Source of the DNA: Rattus norvegicus
Taxonomy: Eukaryota; Chordata; Mammalia; Rodentia; Muridae
Assembly: GCF_036323735.1 (NCBI RefSeq)
Contig: NW_026947370.1
Location: 310,001 to 374,000 of the forward strand
Reading direction: 5' to 3'
Length of the DNA stretch: 64,000 bases
This document shows positions 47,766-58,887 of this stretch, in pieces. The number at the start of each line of letters is the position of its first letter. Within the stretch, counting starts at the first letter, position 1. The position numbers and the translations under genes were made by a program. The notes beneath the pieces are model-generated. The model saw only the letters and a list, made by a program, of their open reading frames with translations, ran no database searches and was not told the DNA's origin.

Positions 47766-48765
47766 TCTTAACCTACCAAAGCTAGTACCCCAGTGTAGGG
47801 GAATGTCAGGGTGTGCTGGGAAAGGGAGTGGTTGGTGAGGGGGAACACCTTTATAGAAGAACTGGTGGGGGAAGTGATAGGACTCTTATGACCGGAAAAC
47901 TGGGAAAGTGAATAATATTTGAAATGTAAACAAAAATATCTAATATTTATAAAAGAAATAATAAAAGTTTAAAAAGTTGAACAGCCAAAGTGAGGAGTCT
48001 CAATCCCCCTAGAGAGGGTGAAGAAATGAACCTCAGGAGGGAAGAGTGAGGGACCTGGGTGAGAAAGGAGACAGTAAGGGAAAGAGGGGAACATGGTCAG
48101 TTATTGGCGGGGAGTAAGACTGAAACCCTGAGTTTCAGCAGAATTAATGGAAACAGGCAATCTCAGGAGCTAACATGTTGGAGGTAGTTGGTGGCTCTAG
48201 AATATTCCAGAGACCTGAGAGGTATGTGACTATCAGGACTCAGTAAAATGCCGGGAGTGTGTAGAGGGACCTTGTAGAGACTACCTCCATGTGGAAGAGA
48301 GAGCATGGGTCTTCTTAGTGGGGAATTGAGTCCATTGAAGTTGAGAGATATTAAGGATTAGTGATGGTCACTTTCTCTTATTTTCATAATTGGAGGTTAG
48401 TTTATGCTTGTGTGCTTCTGTTTCTTTTGTTGTAAAGATTAATTTCTTGCTTTATCTATGATTTTACTTGCCTCCTTGTGTTGGGGCTTGCCAGTTAGTG
48501 TCCTTTTTATTAATGGATATGCAGAAAATTATTTTATATCAGAAAAATTCCATGTCTTCTAAAACATCTAAAAATCAGTCTGACTCTCAAACTCTTCCTG
48601 GGAAACATTTACCATCAGTCATGCAATCCCCAGGACCATCGAAATCTAAAAAGGGGTATCTAGAAACTTAACCATCGGCCCAAAGGTCTTTAGGATGTTC
48701 AGCAATTTCTCCAAGAGCTTGGTGCACCTAGAGAACAAAAGAACTAAAGCCATCTTCCCAGGGTG
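47766..48765. mobile_element. Composite block replacing part of the array: L1 pieces in both orientations plus 235 bp unknown
   Basis: Three parts are visible. 47766-47975 is a more canonical L1 3' end, plus strand. 47985-48305 is the early 3' UTR of L1, plus strand. 48318-48530 is antisense L1 across the ORF1/ORF2 junction, matching 26800-27000. The last part, 48531-48765, resembles neither L1 nor the array unit. It lies in an open frame (48468-48671) with a Ser/Lys/Pro-rich C-terminus that I do not recognise. The array resumes at about 48766, in the pyrimidine-rich part of the unit, so the first 0.6 kb of that unit is missing. Confidence 0.7.
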
Positions 48766-50455
48766 TTTTCCCAAGAACCACATATTTCTTCTTTCCTTTT
48801 ATACCAAGACAGAATGTCAGCTTCCTTTTCCACATCTCTGATCTCTTCATCCTATTTGATCTCCCTCCAAAATGGCTGTTTACTCTGAATTATAGGCCAA
48901 TTAGCAAACCCTAGATATAAGGAAGGAATATCTGTGAGGCATTTGCTGTCAAGACGACACTTGTGACATCACAGAAGAAACTAGGGCTCTCCAGGATACA
49001 AGAGATTTTTCAGGCATGGCCTAATGATGATGTCACTCAGAACTGACATGGCTACCTGCTGAACAGCTTTCCTTATATTGACCAGATTCAAGGGTGTCCT
49101 TTCCGGGCGTGTCTCCTGTGACACAGTAGAAACTTTTATTTGCTACATCTCTTTAAAGTTACAGACTTCTCTCTGCTTCACTAGTGGTTACATGATCTGA
49201 ATGGAGAAAGCTAGTCAAGGGCTTAGAAAGATCTAGGAACTCAGAGAGAAGGAGATTCTTCTGAAGATTAATTTTATTCCCAGGTCCAATCCCGTGACAT
49301 AAAGTTCAATTCCCAAGGTGTTCTCTGTTTCCCAGGTGCCAGTATTTTCCCTACAGACCTTTAATTGAGTGAAAATTGTGCTACATTTTTTGATTTTACA
49401 TTCATTGATAGGGGACATTACATATGTTCCTGCATGTGTACTCAAAATTTTCATTTTTCCAATTCAATTTTTTGCAATAAAAATTTTTGGCTACAAATTG
49501 GGCCGAGTTATAGAGTGAATATAACAGTGTAAATATTGTGTACCTTTTTCAAATGTTGAACTTCCAAATACTTATTTTGTCCATAAATTACCAGACATCA
49601 GTTAAGCAAAGGACAACATGGACTATAGAATGCGGTTTTGTAGTTCTTTTAGATCAATTCTCTAATATCGACCTGCCTGTGGTCCCAGGGCAAGACTTGA
49701 GGGTTTTGGTTGTATTAACACGATTCTTTCTTCAGGCCAAACATCAATTTCTGGGTGATGGTCAGCAAGAAGATTGGCTTGAGGTCCAGTGAAACCTCAA
49801 CTTCCATAGGTTATAAGAACAGGAGGGAGTCTATTTGGCATTGTCATTTGTGAATCCTATATTCTTGACCTAGTTACACAGAATCTAAGTATATCTTCCA
49901 TCAACATTCTTAGTAGTAGAAGCCACCAAAAGTATATATATATATCTGGCACCAAAACTAGATGGATTTTTGAAGCTAAGAAGAGAATGCTGCCAGCAAC
50001 TGGACATAGATTTTTATTGAGAGACACAGCTAGAGCACGTCAAATACAGAAGTGAGTGCTAGTGGAAAACCAGAGAACTGAAAATGGACCTCATGTTTGT
50101 AGATGTTTAGAAAAGATTACAAGAACTGAATGGACTTTCAACCCCATAAGAACAACAATTCAACTAAGCAGAGCTTTCTGGTACTAAACCAATATTCAAA
50201 GACTGTGTACGGACAGACCTATGGCTCCAACTGCATAGGTAGCAGAGAATGGCCTTGTTGGGCTGCAATGGAAGGAGAAGCCCTTCCTGCTCCTTAGGTT
50301 TGACTACAAGTTCAAGGGAATGTCAACGTGCAGTAACGGGGGTTATAGAAGTAGGTTAGTGGCACTGCTTAGGAATCTCATGGACAGGAACCTGGGAAAT
50401 AATATTTGAAATGTAAATATAAAAATATACAATTAGAAAAAGTAATAAATATTGC
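48766..50455 (+). repeat. 2.2-kb tandem array, right block: unit R5, 5' truncated
   Basis: It lacks the first 0.6 kb (see the composite block). Both CRE-like octamers are intact (48964-48971 and 49028-49035). It has a short TA spacer at about 49934-49945 and an L1 tail to about 50455. Confidence 0.86.
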
Positions 50456-52051
50456 TAAAAAATAAAAAAGAGAGAGAAAAAGAAAAGTTAACTGCAATCA
50501 AATCACACCTATTGACTCAGAAATCTAAAGGGTAACTTTCAGGGAATGGTAGTCAGAGTAATACTAGTGGAAAGACTGAGATGATCAAGTCTCAAATAGA
50601 AGCACTTCTCTCTCCCAGTTATCAGTGTCAGACCCAAACTTCACTATAGGAATCCAAAGCAAGGAGGAGTGTACTCTGAGCTGAGGACACAATACTTGTC
50701 TTTCCCTCCTTCCTTAGGATCTTTCTCTTCTCGGAAAAGTTATAAAAGCCATGAGCTCTCAGGAAACAACTGGGCCCTTTCCAATACCTGGCTTTTGGAA
50801 TAAAGAAATTAATGATACAAACTCTCTGATTTCAAGGAGCAGGGAAGTCCAGATTTTTCTGGGAGACTCTCATTTCTTAAGTCCTATACGTTGAAGGCTG
50901 AGATAGAGGATATCTCTTCAGCAAACCCACTCAACCCCTAACCAGGAAACACTGAGCTTTCCAATGGACCAAGTGTTTCTTCCTTTTTTAGACAAATACA
51001 GAAGGCCAACTTCTTTCTCCCCATCACTGTTCTTTTTACCCTCTTTCTTCTCACTCCCAAATGGCTATTGACTCTGAATTAGAGACCAATTAGTAAACCC
51101 TAGAGGTACTGAAGGAATATCTGAGAGGCAGTTGCAGACACAACAACACTTGTGACATCACAGAAGAAGATAGGGATCTCCAGGATAGAAGAGATTTTTC
51201 AGGCATGGCCTAATGGTGATGTCACTGAGAGCTGCATGGACTACCTGCTAAACAGCTTTCCTTACATTGAACAGATTCGAAAGTGGCTTTTCAAGGAGTT
51301 TCTCCTGAGACACAGTGGAAAACTTTACATACTACATCTCTCTAAAGCTAGATACTTCTCTTTGCTTCGTTAGTGGTTACGTTGTCTGAATGGAGAAAGT
51401 TAGTCAGGGACTTTGAATGGGAGAAAAGGTCTAGGAACATGGAGAAGAGGAGATTCTTTGAATAATAATTTTATTCCCAGGTCCATTCCTGTGACATACA
51501 CTTCAATTTCCCAGGTTTTCTCTGTTTCTCTAAGGCAAATATTTTCCCTACAGACCTTCAATTGATGAAATATTGTATTAATATTTTTTCTACATTCCTT
51601 GAGAGGGGAAATACATATTCCTGAATGTGTACTCAAAAATTGTTTTCCAATTCAATTTTTTGCAATGGTTTTTGCAAAAAAAAGGAGCATAGGTACAGAG
51701 TGAGTAAAACAGTGTAAATCTTGTGTACCTACTTCAAATAGTAAACCCCCAAATCCTTATTTATTTCAAAAATTTTTCAGACATCAGTAAATCAAAGGAC
51801 CACATGGAGTAACAAATTTGTTTCTCTAGACCTTTTTGATATCAGTACTACAGTATCAACCTTCCAGTGTCCCAGTGACAGATTTGAGGGTTTTGGATGC
51901 TTTTCCATGATTCATTCTTCAGGCCAAACAGAAGATTCAGGAGGATGGGCAGGGAGAAGAATGACTGAAGTCCAGGGAACACTGTACTTCAGTAGTTTCA
52001 TAAGAAAAGGAGGGACTCTATTTGCCATTTTCATTTGTGTTTTCTACATTC

Positions 52052-52143
52052 TTTTTTTTCTTCTTTCAGAGCTGGGGACCGAACACAGGTCCTTGGGCTT
52101 ACTAGACAAGCGCTCTTCCACTGAGCCAAATCTCCTACCCGGC
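52052..52143 (-). mobile_element. ID SINE, antisense, in unit R6, with 10-bp target duplication
   Basis: A complete ID head on the minus strand, with a short oligo(T)/pyrimidine tail at its left. The duplication TTCTACATTC is perfect (52042-52051 and 52144-52153); other units have this sequence once. The insertion therefore postdates the formation of this unit. It differs from the 10914-11032 ID by several substitutions. Confidence 0.95.
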
Positions 52144-52219
52144 TTCTACATTCTTGACCTAGTTGAGCAGAATCCATGTTAAAATTCGTCCTTACTTCCT
52201 CACTGCAGGAGCCATCGAA

Positions 52220-52221
<2 letters not shown>

Positions 52222-52269
<48 letters not shown>
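52222..52269. repeat. (TA)n tract in unit R6
   Basis: A 48-bp TA tract at the conserved spacer position of the unit. Confidence 0.95.
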
Positions 52270-52272
<3 letters not shown>

Positions 52273-52750
52273 TGCCACAAAAACTTGATAATATTGATGA
52301 AGCTAAGAAGTGCATTCTGTCAGTAACCAGATATAGATCTTTCCTTAGAAAAAATTCATAAATGAGTGCTAGTGGCAAACCAGTGAACTTAAAATGGACC
52401 TCTTGTTGGTAGATTTTGGGGAAGTATTACAAGAGGTGAAGGGGCTTTAACCTCATATGAACAACAATGCAAATGAATCAGTGCTCTCTGGTACTAAACC
52501 AATATTCAATGTAGGTACACAGACACAACTATGGCTGGTTAAGTCCTCCTTAAGCATCAATGGAAGGACAACCCATTTGTTCTCCCTGGGTTAGACTCAC
52601 AGTTCATTGGAACGTAAAGGGGCAGTTTGGGGCATAATGGAACAAGAGCAGGAGCATGGTTAGGGATCTTATGGGCAGAAAACTGGGAAACGAAATAACA
52701 TTTCAATATAAATATAGAAATATCCAATTAATAATAAGGAATAAAATATG

Positions 52751-54965
52751 GTAAAAAATAAAAAAATGAAAGAAATTAAAGAAAAGAGTACAATCAACTA
52801 ATAACACCTATTGACTCAGAAATCTAAAAAGTCATTGACAGGGAATGGTAGGCAGAGAAATACTAGTGAAAAGACGGGGACAATGAAGTGGCGAATAGGA
52901 TCACTTCTCTCTCCCAGATAACAGGGTCAGACACAAACTGCACTAAATGAATCCACATCATGGAGTAATTTACTGTGAGCTGAGGACACAATACCTGCAG
53001 TTCCCTTTTCCTTAGAAACTTTTTCATCTGTGACAAAAAGAATAAGTGTCATGAGCACTCAGGTAAACAACTATTCCCTTCCTAACTCTTGAATTTTGTA
53101 AGAAATTAATGGTATAAACTCTCTGATGTCCAGGAACCATAACAAGCAGGGAAGTCCAGATGCTTCTGAGAGGCTCCCAACTACTAATACCCATATGTGG
53201 AAGGCTCAGGTCAAGGATATCTCTTCAGCGAATCCACTAAACACCTGCGCAGGACTCACCGAGCTTCCCTATAGACCACATATTTCTTCCATTTTTTATA
53301 CAAAGACAGAAGGGCAGCTTCCTCCTCCCCATCTCTGATATCATCTTCCTCTTTGTTCTCCCTTGCAAATGGCTCTTTACTCTGAATTTGGAGCGAATTA
53401 GTAAACCCTAGAGGTACTGAAGGAATATCATCAATTCAATTGCAGTCAGGACAACACTCGTGACATCACAAAAGAAGCTAGGCCTCTAAAGGATAAAAGA
53501 GCTTTTTCAGGGAAGGCCTAATGATGATATCAGTGAGAATTGCAATAGCCTACCTGCTGAACACTTTTCCTTACATTGACCAGATTCGAGTTTGCACTTT
53601 CCTGGTATGTCTCCTGTTACACAATAAAAACCTATACATAACCCATCTCTCTAAAGCTAGAGACTTCTCTCTGCTTCACTAGTGGTTACATGCTTTCAAT
53701 GGAGAAAATTAGACAGGGACTTGGCATGGGTAGAAAAGATTTAGGAACATGGAGTGTAGGAGATAATTCTAGGTAATATTTTTATTCCCAGTTTCATTCC
53801 TGTGATATACAGTTCAATTTTCTCTGTTTTCTCTGTCTGCCAAAGGCCAGTATTTTCCCTACAGACCTTTAATTGAATGAATATTGTATTTCAATTCCTT
53901 ATGGTTAATTCCTTGACAGGGGATATTGTAAATATTCCTCAATGTGTACTCGATAATTCTGTTTTCCAATTCCATTTTCTGCAATGATTTTGGTCACAAA
54001 GGGTGCCCAGCTATAGAGTGAGCATAACAGTTTAAATACTGTGTACATCCTTCAAATGATAAACTCCCAAATCCTTATTTTAACAAAAAATTACCAGACA
54101 TCAGGAAAGCAAAGGACATCATGTGTTATTGGATTTGGTTATCTAGTCCCATTTGATATCAGTACTACACGATCTGTCTTCCAGTGTTCCCATGGTCAGA
54201 CTTGAGGGTTTAGGATGTTTTACCATGATTCTTTATTAAAACCAAAAGTAAGATACCAGATGATGGGCAGGAAGAAGAATGGCTTGAGGACCAGTTATAC
54301 GACCACTTCAATAGGTTCATAAAAACAGGGCGGAGTCTATTTGCATTGGCATTTTTTATTCTACATTCTTGACATAGTTGGGCAAAATCCATGTGAACAT
54401 TCCACTGGACGAAAGAGGTGTAAGACGCACCAAATCTATATTTGTACTCATCAGACAACCAAACTAGATAGGAATGATGAAGGTAAGAAGTGCATTCTGC
54501 CAGGAGCCAGATATAAATATTTACTGAGAGACACAGATACAGCATGTCAAATACAGAAGTGAATGCTGGGACCAAACCAGAGATCTGAAAATAGACCTCT
54601 TGTTGGTACATTTTGAAAAGATTCGAAAAGCTGAAGGTGCTTTCAACACTAGAAGAACAACAATGCCAGTGAACCAGCGCTTTCTCATAATAGACCAATA
54701 TAAAAAGAAAGTACATGGACTAACCTATGCCTTCAAATGCATATGTGGCAGAAGATGGCCATTTTGGGCAACATTGGAAAGAGAAGCCCTTGTACTCCCT
54801 ACTTTGTCTCCCAGTTCAAGGGAATGCATTGCGGCAGAAAGGCTGATTTGAAAGAAGGAAATGGAATGCGTAGTAACCTTATGGGCAGGAAACTGGGAAA
54901 AGAAATAATATTTTAAAAGTAAGTATAGAAACATTCAGTTAAAAAATCAAATTTTGGTAAAAAAT
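52751..54965 (+). repeat. 2.2-kb tandem array, right block: unit R7
   Basis: A complete unit of about 2.2 kb with no foreign insertion. The first CRE-like octamer is intact (near 53459); the second is changed to TGATATCA (near 53525). The TA spacer is almost absent. The L1 tail runs from about 54455 to 54965. Confidence 0.88.
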
Positions 54966-55599
54966 AAAAAAAGAATGATATAAAAGAAAGAGAGTTGCCA
55001 AGTAAGACATATTCATGCAGAAATCTGAAGTGTTATTCAGAATAATACAAGTGGAAAGACTGAGATGATGAAGTCTCAACTACAAGTACTTCCCTTTCCC
55101 ATATATCAGTGTCAGACACAAACTGCATTATAGGTATCCAAAGCGTGGAGGAGTTTACTCAGAGCTAGATACTTCTTTTTCACTTCTTCCTTAGGACCTT
55201 TTATACTTGACAAAAAGAGTGAAGGTCATGATGCCTAATGATGATGTCACTGAAAACTCTCATGGACTACCTGATGAACAACTTTCCTTACATTGACAAG
55301 ATTCAAGTTTGCACTTTAAAGGTATGTCTCCTGTGACACAGTGGAAACCATTATATATTCCTTCTCTCTAATTCACTAGTGGTTCTCGCTGATTCACTAA
55401 TGGTTACATGCTGTGGCGCTTGACATGGTTGAAAAAGATTTAGGAACATGGAGAGTAGGAGATTCTCCTAGATAATACTTTTATTCCTAGGTTCATTCTT
55501 GTGACATACAGTTGAATTTTCTAGGTTTTCTCTGTTTCCCAATGACCAGTATTTTCCCTACAGACGTAAAATTGAATGAATATTGTATTTCAATTTCTT

Positions 55600-55843
55600 T
55601 TTTTTTTATTAACTTGAGTATTTCTTGTATAAATTTCCAGTGTTATTCCCTTTTCCGGTTTCCGGGCAAACATCCCCCTCCCCCCTATCCTTCTTAATGG
55701 GTGCTCCCCTTCCCATCCTCATCCCATTGCCGCCATCCCCCCAACAATCTAGTTCACTGGGGGTTCAATCTTAGCAGGACCCAGGGCTTCCCCTTCCACT
55801 GGTGCTCTTACCAGCTCTGGAAATAAAAAGAACTTAAATATCC
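55600..55843 (-). mobile_element. 5'-truncated L1 3' end, minus strand, with 16-bp target duplication
   Basis: The last 0.2 kb of a rat-type L1 3' UTR, with the oligo(T) at the left. The perfect 16-bp duplication TGTATTTCAATTTCTT (55584-55599 and 55844-55859) occurs once in the other units. About 30 bases at the right end (55815-55843) do not look like L1 and may be filler from 5' end joining. Confidence 0.95.
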
Positions 55844-56264
55844 TGTATTTCAATTTCTTATTGTAAATTCCTTGTTAGGGGACTTTGTAAATATTTCTCA
55901 ATACACACAAAAATTCTGTTTTCAATACCATTTTCTGCAATGATATGGTCACAGATGGGGCCCAGCTATAGAGTAACTATAATAGTGTACATTCTGTGTA
56001 CTTACTTCAAATGCTAATCTCCCAAATTCTTATTTTATCGAAAAATTACGAGACATCAGGAAAGCAAAGGACAACATGGACTATTGAATTCTGTTTCTTG
56101 TCCCATTTGATATCTGTACTACCCTATCTAGCTTCCAATGTTCCCATGGCCAGACATGAGGGTTTAGGATGATTTAAATGATTCTTTCTTCAGGCCAAAC
56201 GTAACATACCATGTGATATGCAGGGAAAAGGATGGCTTGAGGACCAGTTATACGTCTGCTTCAG

Positions 56265-56356
56265 GGTTGGGGATTTAGCTCAGTGGTAGAGCGCTTGCCT
56301 AGCAATACAAGGCCCTGGGTTCAGTTCCCAGCTCCGAAAAAAGGAGAAAAAATAAA
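56265..56356 (+). mobile_element. ID SINE, full length, in unit R8, with 11-bp target duplication
   Basis: A complete ID head (A-box- and B-box-like segments close to consensus) and an A-rich tail with a GGAG interruption. The duplication GTCTGCTTCAG (56254-56264) recurs at 56357-56367 with one mismatch. The head is nearly unmutated, so the copy is fairly young. Confidence 0.95.
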
Positions 56357-56990
56357 GTCTACTTCAGTAGGTTCATAAAAACAGGGGGAGTCTCTTTGAA
56401 ATTGTCATTTTTGAATTCTATATTCTTGACATAGTTGTTCAGAATCGATGTTAACTTTCCAATTAACTTCATAGGTTTAAGAGGAACCAAAGTACATATG
56501 TATACATCAGACAAAAAAACTAGATAAGATTGATGAAGGTAGGAAATACATTCTGCAAGGGACTGGGTACAGATATTTACTGAGAGACACAGATACAGCA
56601 TGTCAAATACAGAAGTGAATGCTAGTAGCAAACCAGTGATCTGAAAACGGACCTCTTGTTGGTAAATGTTGCAAAAGGATTAGAAGAGCTGAAGGTGTTT
56701 TCAACCCCATAAGAACAACGATGCCAGTGAACCAGAGCTTTTTAATACTAGACCAATGTACATAGAAAGTACATGGACTGACTTATGGATACAAATGCAT
56801 ATGTTGCATAGGATGGCCTTTTTCGGCAACATTGGAAAGAGAAGCTCTTGTCATCCCTAGTTTATCTCCCAGTTAAAGGCAATATCATGAGGCAGAAAGG
56901 TTGGTTAGAGTAGAAGGAAATGGAAAAGTTAGGAATCTTATGTGCAGGAAACTGGGAAGGGAAATAATATTCAAAATGTATATATAGAAA

Positions 56991-57776
56991 CATCTCGGAA
57001 ATCTGAAGTGGTAGTCGGAGTAATAGTAGTGGAACGACTGAGTTATTGAAGTCTCCACTAGAATCACTTCTCTCTCTCAAATATCAGTGTCAGACCCAAA
57101 CTTCACTATAGGTATCCAAAGCATGGAGGAGTTTACCGTGAGTTAGGGACACAATACTTGTTTTTCCCTTCTTCCTTAGGACCTTTTCTTCATGAAAAAA
57201 AGAGAGGAAGCCCCAGGTCCTGCTTAGATTGATCCCCCAGTGAACTAGATTGTTGGGGAGAGGGCTGCAATGGAGGAAGGATGGGCAGGGGAACACCCAA
57301 AAAGAAGGGGAGGGGGAGGGGTTAGGGGGATGTTTGCCAGAAACCGGAAAAGGGAATAACAATCGAAATGTATATAAGAAATAGTCAAGTTAAAAAAAAA
57401 GAAAGAAAAAAGAAAAAAGAAAAGAAAAAAAAAAAAGAAAAGAAGAGTAAAGGTCATGACCTCTCAGGAAAACAACCGTGCCCTTCACAACACTTGGGTT
57501 TGGAATAAAGGAATGAAGGATATAAACTCTCTAGTTCCAGGAACCTTAAGAACAGGGAAGTTCATTTGCTTCTGAGAGCCTCACAGTTCCTTAGTCCCTT
57601 ATGTAGAATGCTCAGATCAAGGCTATCTCTTCAGCGATACCACTCAACCCTTACCAAGGACTAACTGAGCTTTCCAAAGGACCATGTATTTCTTCCCTGT
57701 TTTTTATACCAAGATAGAAGGCCAGCTTCCTCCCCATTTTGAATCTCTTCATCCTCTTCATTCTTCCTCCGACACT
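56991..57776 (+). repeat. 2.2-kb tandem array, right block: unit R9, truncated right end
   Basis: Unit sequence without its A-rich start, split by an L1 tail at 57203-57445. Similarity ends at about 57776, in the pyrimidine-rich stretch and before the CRE-like region. Plus-strand L1 3' UTR follows. This is the right edge of the array in the window. Confidence 0.86.
57203..57445 (+). mobile_element. 5'-truncated L1 3' end, plus strand, in unit R9
   Basis: The last 0.22 kb of a rat-type L1 3' UTR (the G-rich GGGGGAGGGG region and the GTTTGCC..AAACCGG region), followed by an A-rich tail of about 60 bp interrupted by G. It covers the same L1 region as 55600-55843 but in the opposite orientation. 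A short AAAAGAG-like duplication at its edges is possible but weak. Confidence 0.92.
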
Positions 57777-58730
57777 AAGATTTATGGAACCAAAGAGGAT
57801 AAACAAGGAGAAAGGGCAAAGAAAAATGCTTGAATTTCACTCAGAAGGAGGAATAAACTAATTAGAGGAGGCAGATGGAAGGAAAGGATTGGGTGCCTAA
57901 GGGGATGGGAAGGGAAATGTGGTTTGAGAATCATTTCTTGGGAGAGACGAGCAAGAGGGACAGAGGGCCAAGAGAATAAAGAGAAATCAGTGACAGTCCA
58001 GGGTGGGCGCTATCTCTGATTTACCAGCAATCTGGGATGGGTGAGGCTACACTGGTGTCTATGAGGGTGACTTTAGCTGAGACTTGTAACAGTGGGGATA
58101 CAGATACTGAAATGGTCACTTTCTGTAGCCACAGAGGACCCAAGGTGGAAGGATAAGGACCCAAACGCACCCCCAAAATTTTGACCCAGAAATTGCCCTC
58201 TGTGTAAGAAACACAGGGACTGAGATGGAAGAGGAAATGAGGGAATGGCCAAAGGATAAGTGGCCGGATGTGAGACTTATCCTATGAGCAAACGACAAAC
58301 ACTGACATTATTAATGGTCCTTTCTTATGTTTGCATTTTATGTTTATTTTCCTCTGCGAGGCTCCACCAAGGGACGACTGACACTGAAGCAGACGCGCAC
58401 GGTCAAATATCAGATGGAGCTCAGTGAGTCTCACTGAAGAACTGAAGGAAGGACTGAGAGAGGTAGAGAAGCACAATGGTCACCACGTGGGTTCACTAAA
58501 CCCGTTGCCTGTCTGTGGATCCTGTTCTCCTACCCGGGCTGCGTTTTCAGGACCTGCTGGGAGACAATGAATCTAGTCTTGCACAGACTTGATGTGCCCG
58601 AGGAGGGGATGTACCCAGAGTGGTCCTCTGCTCATTCAGTGTAGAATGGGAGAGGATAGGAAGAGGTACTATAAATGGTGGGTGCCTGGAGGAGTGTGGT
58701 TGACAGGGCAGCATTAAGAATGTTACCTGG
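57777..58730 (+). mobile_element. L1 (Lx-type) 3' UTR, plus strand
   Basis: The text follows a murine L1 3' UTR over about 0.9 kb: G-rich purine stretches at 57830-57960, the 'cagtggggatacag' region near 58090, the 'ttgacccagaaattg' region near 58180, the 'ctccacc' region near 58362 and the 'gttgcctgtctgtgg' region near 58505. No ORF2 is recognisable on its 5' side; it starts at the edge of the array. The canonical 3' end is missing. Confidence 0.8.
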
Positions 58731-58763
58731 TGAATATGTACAAACACTTTAGCAAGGGGCAAA

Positions 58764-58887
58764 GGCATGACATCATGGGGACGGGGGCATGGCATCATGG
58801 GGGTTTGGCATGACATCATAGGTTTGGGCATGATATCATAGGGGTGGGTGAATGACATCATTGTGGTCGAGGCATGATATCATGAAG
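58764..58887 (+). repeat. Minisatellite of six degenerate GGCATGACATCAT units
   Basis: Six imperfect copies of a 13-15-base core containing TGACATCA, TGGCATCA or TGATATCA occur every 19-25 bases (cores near 58764, 58786, 58807, 58827, 58850 and 58871), separated by G-rich spacers. Reverse-strand frames here (58547-58861) are only its translation. Confidence 0.85.

Larger units (their letters stand above)
50456..52750 (+). repeat. 2.2-kb tandem array, right block: unit R6, with ID insertion
   Basis: About 2.19 kb after removing the ID element and its duplication. CRE-like octamers at 51153-51160 and 51217-51224 are intact. The TA spacer is 52222-52269 and the L1 tail is about 52273-52750. Confidence 0.88.
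54966..56990 (+). repeat. 2.2-kb tandem array, right block: unit R8, internally deleted and with two insertions
   Basis: About 470 bp is missing at 55226-55230: text just after the 'aaggtcatga' position joins directly to the 'cctaatgatgatgtcac' position. The first CRE-like octamer is lost and the second is intact (near 55239). An L1 tail (55600-55843) and an ID element (56265-56356) are inserted. The terminal A-rich end is shortened at the junction with R9. Confidence 0.86.

Noticed and set aside
56265..56356. tRNA-Ala-like gene because of A- and B-box segments
   Set aside because: It is an ID SINE: it has the ID body, an A-rich tail and an 11-bp target duplication, and lacks a full tRNA fold.
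58764..58887. Regularly spaced repeats resembling a CRISPR array
   Set aside because: The repeats are short, degenerate and G-rich in a mammalian genome; this is a minisatellite.
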